Source: Lepas anatifera (Eukaryota > Arthropoda > Thecostraca > Lepadidae). Taken from it: 64,000 nucleotides of DNA. The notes beneath the pieces are model-generated. The model was not told the origin of the DNA. It searched no databases and worked only from the letters and a program-made list of their open reading frames with translations. Numbering within the stretch: position 1 is the stretch's first letter; each line of letters begins with the position of its first letter. Positions 58,901 to 64,000 of this stretch are shown here, in pieces. A program made the position numbers and the translations under genes. The stretch is from contig JAOTON010002241.1 of assembly GCA_034440635.1 (NCBI GenBank), positions 744,001 through 808,000 of the forward strand. The letters are read 5' to 3'.

Positions 58901-59980
58901 GAGGACTGTGGTTGGACCGGCAGGTGATGGTGGAGCTGGCCGCCGCTCTGGACGCTCACCACGCCAGCCTGGTGCTGGGGAAACCGCAGCTGGACTGGTG
59001 CGATCGCGCGGTAATGGTGGGTGCCACTGTCGCCGGCTTCAGGCACAAGCTGCCGTGCACAGGAACAACAGGATACCTCTCATTGCTATCACCAAGGCTG
59101 GAGATCCCTTCTCGATCCAGGGGAGTTCCTGGGTGGGTAAACGCTGAGGCGGCAATACAAGCCCTATAAACAGCCTATGGGATCTCCAAAATCCGGAGGG
59201 TCTTAACCCCCAAACCCCCCGGTTCTCCACCTATGCCCAACATATCGGAGATATCCATTTTCCCTTGCACGGCAGCGAGGATTTGGTGTTGATGATTGTT
59301 CGCAATAGTAGCAGCGGAGAGGTGTGCTGTTGTGGTTTAATGTACCCATAGACTCCCAGCGGGCCTCACAAACGTCCGGTTAAAACCAAATTCAGCACAG
59401 ACCCACAATCACATATAAAGCAGCCCGACTACGAATACCAGACGAGAACTGCACATATGTATGTACGTGTGCATCACATCTGGATAAACAGAGCGGTGTT
59501 TATGTCGATCGCATAGCTGAGAACTGCTCTCAAGGAGGGAGGGGGAGGCATTTGCATCAATCCTGTGCTGAAGGGCCCGTAAAGGTTCATATTTACGAAA
59601 TATTCAGGAGTTTACACCGGTATCTGAGCAGCTGCCCTGAGCACGACGAAGAGGCGGGAGATAATAGTAGAAGGTCTTGAGAGCAGACTGAGTGCAGACG
59701 TACACACTGCCGAAGTGAGATGGAGTGCCCAGCTTCAGGCTGTTGCGAGGGACTATTAGCTTACACTTATTCAGAGAAACCGGGACATGAACCCGGGATC
59801 ATTTGCTGGGGGGGGGTGGTCCATCCAAGCACCCTCCACTCAGCCACACATCTCTAAAGTAGAAAGCACATTAATAGCTTCATCTCATTTCAGAACTGGG
59901 CTCCACGAGGATGTGAGGCCATCGATAGTTGTCTGAAGCCTCCGCCCTCGAAGCCCTATAAATGCGACTGGCCTCACTAA
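49842..59980 (+). CDS. GALNS: N-acetylgalactosamine-6-sulfatase-like lysosomal sulfatase, complete 12-exon gene
   Basis: Twelve exons: 49842-49967, 50331-50454, 50974-51048, 52057-52159, 52346-52489, 52933-53123, 53822-53959, 55458-55573, 55782-55906, 56927-57176, 58924-59016 and 59894-59980 (stop TAA). Every intron is GT-AG, phases agree at every junction, and the sum is 1,572 nt (523 residues; human GALNS has 522). The family removes 6-sulfate from galactose or N-acetylgalactosamine in keratan and chondroitin sulfate in lysosomes. Visible: a signal peptide (about 1-22), metal-binding Asp pair MDD (41-42), [12 protein letters not shown] with formylglycine Cys81, VGKWHLGH (K142, H144), DASHAP (H239), SDNG (D290, N291) and GKQTT (K311). 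The end NWAPRGCE to CDWPH matches GALNS. NxS/T sites occur (NYT, NST, NLT, NRT). Introns carry SINE and MITE insertions, none in coding sequence. Substrate is inferred by homology. Confidence 0.95.
50331..50454 (+). CDS. GALNS: GALNS-like exon 2
   Basis: [20 protein letters not shown] through AAICSP, including the formylglycine Cys codon. Acceptor CGTGTTTCAG, donor GTGAGT; the serine codon of CSPS is split. Confidence 0.95.
50974..51048 (+). CDS. GALNS: GALNS-like exon 3
   Basis: Completes the sulfatase signature ([18 protein letters not shown]). Acceptor TTTTATCCCCAG, donor GTAAGT. Confidence 0.95.
51049..52056 (+). other. GALNS-like intron 3
   Basis: About 1 kb. Contains an orphan hAT-type end, CAGTGGCGGATCTAGGG, at about 51511, a G run after it, and T-rich sequence before the acceptor. 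Confidence 0.6.
52057..52159 (+). CDS. GALNS: GALNS-like exon 4
   Basis: [20 protein letters not shown] through ALVGKW. Acceptor CCTCCTCTGCAG, donor GTGAGC; the Trp codon is split. Confidence 0.95.
52346..52489 (+). CDS. GALNS: GALNS-like exon 5
   Basis: [20 protein letters not shown], then [11 protein letters not shown] and [13 protein letters not shown]. Acceptor CGTCTGGCAG, donor GTGGGT. Confidence 0.93.
52490..52932 (+). other. GALNS-like intron 5
   Basis: 443 bp; short open frames inside are chance. Starts with GGGGCGGCGTCAGGGGTC, weakly like a hAT-type end. Confidence 0.5.
52933..53123 (+). CDS. GALNS: GALNS-like exon 6
   Basis: [20 protein letters not shown], then [20 protein letters not shown] with active-site His239, ending KSRRG. 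Acceptor ATGTCGCAG, donor GTAAGT. Confidence 0.95.
53124..53821 (+). other. GALNS-like intron 6
   Basis: Holds a tRNA-like sequence on the minus strand (53325-53400); otherwise nothing recognised. Confidence 0.5.
53325..53400 (-). mobile_element. tRNA-like sequence (tRNA pseudogene or SINE head)
   Basis: The minus strand reads ATGGCTCAGTAGTAGAGCGC (box A/D-arm-like) and, about 40 nt later, CCGGGCTCAAAAGTGC (box-B-like). The stems are not all complementary by eye, so a functional tRNA is doubtful. Confidence 0.35.
53822..53959 (+). CDS. GALNS: GALNS-like exon 7
   Basis: [20 protein letters not shown] through [15 protein letters not shown] with metal ligands D290 and N291. Acceptor CTCCCCGCTAG; the donor GTGCTC is non-optimal but is the only one keeping phase. 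Confidence 0.92.
53960..55457 (+). other. GALNS-like intron 7
   Basis: 1.5 kb. A repeat at 54262-54395 (GAAATAGTATCTTTTCCCCC, ACGACTTTTGGCGTTTTT) also occurs at 28655-28815. Otherwise unremarkable. Confidence 0.5.
55458..55573 (+). CDS. GALNS: GALNS-like exon 8
   Basis: [20 protein letters not shown], then [18 protein letters not shown], including active-site K311. Acceptor CCCTCCCGCAG, donor GTGAGG, ends on a codon boundary. Confidence 0.95.
55782..55906 (+). CDS. GALNS: GALNS-like exon 9
   Basis: [20 protein letters not shown] through [18 protein letters not shown]. Acceptor CTCTCCGGCAG, donor GTGGGT, phase 2. Confidence 0.93.
55907..56926 (+). other. GALNS-like intron 9
   Basis: 1 kb AT-rich intron; a 125-codon open frame (56136-56513) has no recognisable motif. 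Confidence 0.5.
56927..57176 (+). CDS. GALNS: GALNS-like exon 10
   Basis: [44 protein letters not shown], then [19 protein letters not shown]. Acceptor GACCGACAG, donor GTGGGG, ends on a codon boundary. Confidence 0.95.
57584..57796. mobile_element. hAT-like MITE in GALNS-like intron 10
   Basis: The body 57592-57788 starts CAGGGGCGCCGCCAC and ends in the complement of CAGTGGCGCCGAATT. The flanks CAGCTGTC and CATCTGTC match at 7 of 8 positions, as expected for a hAT target duplication. Confidence 0.7.
57871..58712 (+). mobile_element. TTAA-type element in GALNS-like intron 10, right end lost
   Basis: Begins TTAATACGCGCCCCACTG and follows the family through GGCATTCGAAAGCTACTGA, CCAATATTGAGG and TTACAACAGAGCA, with AGGTCAGG motifs near 58145. 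The right terminus lacks the TTAA and the inverted repeat. Confidence 0.65.
58924..59016 (+). CDS. GALNS: GALNS-like exon 11
   Basis: [20 protein letters not shown], then [11 protein letters not shown], matching the GALNS C-terminal region. Acceptor TTGGACCGGCAG, donor GTGGGT; phase 0 on both sides. Confidence 0.9.
59690..59852 (-). mobile_element. tRNA-derived SINE, copy 3
   Basis: The minus strand reads TGGCTGAGTGGAGGGTGC (box A), then CCCGGGTTCATGTCCCGG (box B), CTCTGAATAAGT and CCTCGCAACAGCCTGAAGC, in the same order as 45595-45773. It sits about 40 bp before the last acceptor of the sulfatase gene. Confidence 0.7.
59894..59980 (+). CDS. GALNS: GALNS-like exon 12 with stop
   Basis: [20 protein letters not shown], then PYKCDWPH and TAA. 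It matches the human GALNS end in motif order (NWAPPGCE, a PP block, C, W, H). Acceptor CTCATTTCAG. Confidence 0.95.
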   Translation, partial: NWAPRGCEAIDSCLKPPPSKPYKCDWPH

Positions 59981-61410
59981 ATACGTCTGGGAAAGGAACA
60001 GTTACTGCAAGTTTGGTGCATCATTTTATGGCCAGTATCGGTACGGTTTGAATCGTGCGATGACTAAATGGATAAAGGAAGAGGCATCGCGCGGAATCGA
60101 ATCGGGCCTCTTCTCCCAATTCTACATACACTATCCACAAGTATAACTGTCGAGTGCATGATATGGCTGTTATTCCCACGTAACTGAGAACCTCAGTTTT
60201 GAGTGCTTTCAGGTTCGCATTGTCAGTAGATAGTGATTGATAACCCAGACCATAAATAGCTTCAGATAATGTATGGCCTGTGGATCAGCAGTTAATATCA
60301 TCACCGTTTAGCTGGTTTGACGGTGAGAACGTGTGACAGCGTTGAAAATTAGGTGCATACTTCGCACACAGTTGGCGCCCCGCCACACACGGAAATAACT
60401 GGTTTAGAACCTAAGCTGGCCTTGACCCGTTGTTTATATGTGTTGCTGAATAACTGGCTCTGTCTTGCAAAGTGTGTTTATGAATGTCAACGTTAACGCC
60501 GGGTTGCATCATATAGATGGCGCCCAATCCGCACGTGTCCCGCAATAGGTGGCGCTCGTCTAGACTGCTCCTCGTAGTGGCTGACGAACAGGCTACATTC
60601 ACTTGGGTTAACTGATATGATAATGGCGAGTTAATTCTGAACATGTGAGTGTAATATGGGACCAGCTGAGTCACCAGCTGTTCATGGACGAACAGCTGAC
60701 TAACAGAGAAACATCACAGTGAGGAAGGAGAATGATACTGCAACTAAGCAACACTGATTTACAACTGCTTATCATTTTTTTATTTTAAGATCTAACAATT
60801 ATTAGGATTGGAAAATGTGCTTATTGGTCAATGCTGCCGTGCAAAGGAAAAAAGGGTAACTCCGAAAGTCCACTTTTCAGAGAGCTAAAAACCGTTTCCG
60901 ACCTTTGCAAAGTGTTTTAGTTGCATTGGTAGGTGTATTGACCTAAATATGTATATCGTTGGAATCCTTAGAACATCCTCTTTCCGATGATATGCATTTT
61001 ATTTTCATTTATTTAACCTAATTTGAGCTAATACCGATGCCCTCTTTTGCCTTTGCAAACCTTGGCTCAATCCACAGAAAATGCAATGGAAGAAAAGGGT
61101 AACTAGTTACGGCTTTTTTCCTTTGTGGATTTGGCCGAGAGCCTCGGAGATTGCAAAGGAAAAAAGGGTAACTCACCATGTTTGATGGAATATATATTCG
61201 CGAACGATGATGGGAGCTTTCATGTTGGCTTTAAGAAACTTATTTCATGTTTTGTACACTTATTTAGTATTTCTGTATCATTAACTATAACAATGCCGGT
61301 AGGAATCGCTGTCAGGTCAACGCGAAATTAAAGAGCCGCCAACTTGAGAGTTAACTGTTCTGTCTGAACGCATTTTGTTAAAGCCGTGTAAGAGGAGTAC
61401 CCTGGGGTAG
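59981..61410 (+). other. 3' UTR and spacer after the sulfatase gene
   Basis: No canonical AATAAA was found close to the stop. A short motif AAAAGGGTAACT occurs three times (about 60851, 61092 and 61160), twice preceded by GCAAAGGAA. Otherwise nothing recognised. Confidence 0.45.
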
Positions 61411-62490
61411 GGTACGGGTGTTATGAGGGATGGAAGGGTACGTTGCTGGCTAATATGGGTACAATGATGGCTGATAGGGGTGCGTTGTCGGTGGGTAGAG
61501 GTGCAATTTTGGCTGGTAAGGGTGCGGTGTCCGTGGGTACGGGTGCAATGTCGGCTGCTAGGGGTGAGTTTTCGGTGGGAACCAGTGCAATGTAGGCTGC
61601 TAAGGGTGCGTTGTCAGCTGGTACGGGTACAATGTTGGCTGCTTGGGGTGCATTTTCGGTGGGTACGGGTGCAATGTCGGCCGCTAGAGTGCGTTGTCGG
61701 TGGGTACGGGTACATTGTCGGCTGGTAGGGGTGCGTTTTCGTTGGGTACGGATGCAATGTAGGCTGCTAGAGTGCGTTGTCGGTGGGTACGGGTGCAATA
61801 TCGGCTGCTAGGGGTGCGTTGTCGGTGGGTACGGGTGCAATGTCGGCTGCTAAGGGTGCGCTGTCGGTGAGTACGGGTGCAATATCGGCTGCTAGGTGCG
61901 TTGTCGGTGGGTACGGGTGCAATATCGGCGGGTAGGGTGCGTTGTCGGTGGGTACGGGTGCAATGTAGGCTGCTAGGAGTGCGTTGTCGGTGGGTACGGG
62001 TGCAATATCGGCTGCTAGGGTGCGTTGTCGGTGGGTACGGGTGCAATGTCGGCTGGTAGGGGTGCGTTGTCGGTGGGTACGGGTGCAATGTAGGCTGCTA
62101 GGAGTGCGTTGTCGGTGGTACGGGTGCAATATCGGCTGCTAGGGTGTGTTGCCGGCGGATATGGGTGCAGTGTCGGCTGGGAGGCGTGCCCTGCGGGTGG
62201 GTGTGGGTCAATGACGGATGGTATGGGTGCGTCGTTGTTGGCCACGGGTACGATGATTACGGTAACGGTGCTATGTCGACTGGTAGGGGGGGGGGCTACG
62301 TTGGTTGCTAAGGGTGCGATGACGGATAATGTGGGTGTAATTGCGGCTGTTACGGGCGCGTTGCGGCTTAGGACAGGGACTAAGGCAGCTGTTTGGGTGT
62401 CTTGCGGTATATACGGATGCAATGTCGGTTGGTAGGGATGCGTTGTCGGTGGGTACGGGTGCAATGTTGGTTGGTACGGGTGCGGTACAG
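61411..62490 (-). repeat. 42-bp minisatellite array, left arm
   Basis: Tandem units of about 42 bp built on GGTGGGTACGGGTGCAATGT, then CGGCTGCTAGGGGTGCGTTG. They diverge towards 62.2-62.5 kb. The units are the reverse complement of those in the right arm. Because 42 is divisible by 3 and the unit has no stop, several minus-strand frames stay open for 100-150 codons. Confidence 0.95.
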
Positions 62491-62579
62491 CTGAGGACGG
62501 GACAGCTGACAGCGTTGCAGCTGGGAACCCACACGCAAGACATCCTACCAGCTGCCTTCGCCGCCTGTCTTTAGCCGTA

Positions 62580-64000
62580 GTGCATCCCTACCAGACGTCA
62601 TTGCACCCTATTATCCGTCATCGCGCCCCTACAAACCGACAATGCACCCCTACCAGTCACCATTGCACTTCTACCAGTCATCATTACACTCCGATGAGCC
62701 GACATCGCACCCGTGCTTACCTTCCACGTACTCGTGCCCACCACCCACGCACCCCTCGCAGCCGACATTGCACCCGTACCCACCACCTACACAGCCCTAC
62801 CAGCCATCATTGCACCCGTACCCACCGACAACGCATCCTTACCGACATCATTGCACCCGTACCCACCGACAACGCACCCTTACCAGCCATCATTGCACCC
62901 GTACCCACCGACAACGCACCCTTAGCAGCCGACATTGCACCCGTACCCACCACCTACGCAGCCCTACCAGCCATCATTGCACCCATACCCACCGACAACG
63001 CACCCTTACCAGACATCATTGCACCCGTACCCACCGACAACGCACCCTTACCAGCCATCATTGCACCCGTACCCACCGACAACGCACCCTTAGCAGCCGA
63101 CATTGCACTCGTACCCACCACCTAAGCAGCCCTACCAGCCATCATTGCACCCGTACCCACCGACAACACACCCCGACCAGCCGACATTGCACCGGTACCC
63201 CCGACAACACACCCCTACCAGCCGACATTACACCCCTACCCACTGACAACACACCCCTACCAGCCGACATTGCACCCGCACCCACCACCTACGCACCCCT
63301 ACCAGCCATCATTGCACCCGTACCCACTGACAACACACCCCGACCAGCCGACATTGCACCGGTACCCACCGACAACACACCCCTACCAGCCGACATTACA
63401 CCCCTACCCACTGACAACACACCCCTACCAGCCGACATTGCACCCGCACCCACCACCTACGCACCCCTACCAGCCATCATTGCACCCGTACCCACTGACA
63501 ACACATCCCTACCAGCCGACATTACACCCCTACCCACTGACAACACACCCCTACCAGCCGACATTGCACTCGTACCCACCACCTACGCAGCCCTACCAGC
63601 CATCATTGCACCCGTGCCCACCGACAACACACCCCTACCAGCCATCATTACCCGTACCCACCGACAACACACCCCTACCAGCCGACATTACACCCCTACC
63701 CACTGACAACACACCCCTACCAGCCACATTGCACCCGCACCCACCACCTACGCACCCCTACCAGCCGAAATTGCACCAGTACCACCGACAACACACCCCT
63801 ACCAGCCGACATTGCACCCGTACTGACCGACAGCCACCCCTACCAGCCGACATTGCGCCCGTACCCACCGACAACACACCCCTAGCAGCCGACATTGCAC
63901 CCGTACCCACCGACAACGCACCCTTAGCAGCCTACATTGCACCCGTACCCACCGAAAGTGCACCCCAAGCAGCCGACATTGCACCCGTACCCACCAAAAA
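62580..64000 (+). repeat. 42-bp minisatellite array, right arm, runs off the window
   Basis: Same unit in the opposite orientation (CATTGCACCCGTACCCACCG, then ACAACGCACCCTTACCAGCC). At least thirty copies are visible to 64000, with variants such as AACAC for AACGC. A 354-codon frame (62642-63706) and others in the remaining phases encode Pro/Thr/His repeats such as IAPVPTDNAPLPA. I see no promoter, signal peptide or splice site for them, so coding is not claimed. Confidence 0.95.

Noticed and set aside
62642..63706. 354-codon frame as a repetitive secreted protein
   Set aside because: Other frames of the array are also long and open because the unit is 42 bp without stops; no start context, signal peptide or splice support. 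Kept only as a finding.
61411..64000. CRISPR array
   Set aside because: Units are contiguous and similar along their whole length with no unique spacers, and the genome is eukaryotic.

Overview
The window is eukaryotic, animal nuclear DNA. Its protein-coding genes are split by GT-AG introns, the exons are GC-rich within AT-richer introns and spacers, and small mobile elements are everywhere. The gene content (a Spalt zinc-finger factor, a p66/GATAD2 NuRD subunit, a soluble acetylcholine-binding-protein-like gene and a GALNS-type lysosomal sulfatase) and the repeat landscape suggest a marine arthropod, most likely a crustacean. That assignment is inference. No bacterial or viral gene was recognised.

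Layout. (1) 1 to about 16.1 kb, plus strand: the 3' two thirds of a spalt/sall gene. The middle zinc-finger cluster is in the first exon, the C-terminal finger pair is split between two exons, and introns carry many repeats. The last exon is not certain. (2) 16-19.4 kb: a spacer with a long (GA)n tract, facing poly(A) signals and a CpG/TATA island. (3) 19.5-21.5 kb, minus strand: a complete p66/GATAD2 coding sequence in one exon, convergent with spalt. (4) 22-41 kb: mainly repeats. These are degenerate minisatellites, two decayed non-LTR reverse-transcriptase ends, hAT-like MITEs, and a Ginger/KRBA2-like integrase gene broken by a 1-kb element inserted exactly at TTAA. (5) 42.0-43.0 kb, minus strand: a one-exon gene for a secreted acetylcholine-binding-protein-like protein with a TATA box. 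(6) 44-49 kb: SINE, MITE and TTAA-type elements, plus a 2-kb zone packed with AGGTCA half-sites. (7) 49.8-60.0 kb, plus strand: a complete 12-exon GALNS-like sulfatase gene (523 codons) with every splice phase consistent. (8) 61.4-64.0 kb: two arrays of a 42-bp minisatellite in opposite orientation, running off the window end.

How the genes relate. Spalt proteins are repressors that in vertebrates recruit the NuRD complex, and p66/GATAD2 is a NuRD subunit, so the convergent neighbours belong to related machinery. Whether that is more than chance is untested. The sulfatase and the acetylcholine-binding-like protein have no evident link to them or to each other. Most other sequence is intron or intergenic DNA shaped by repeats.
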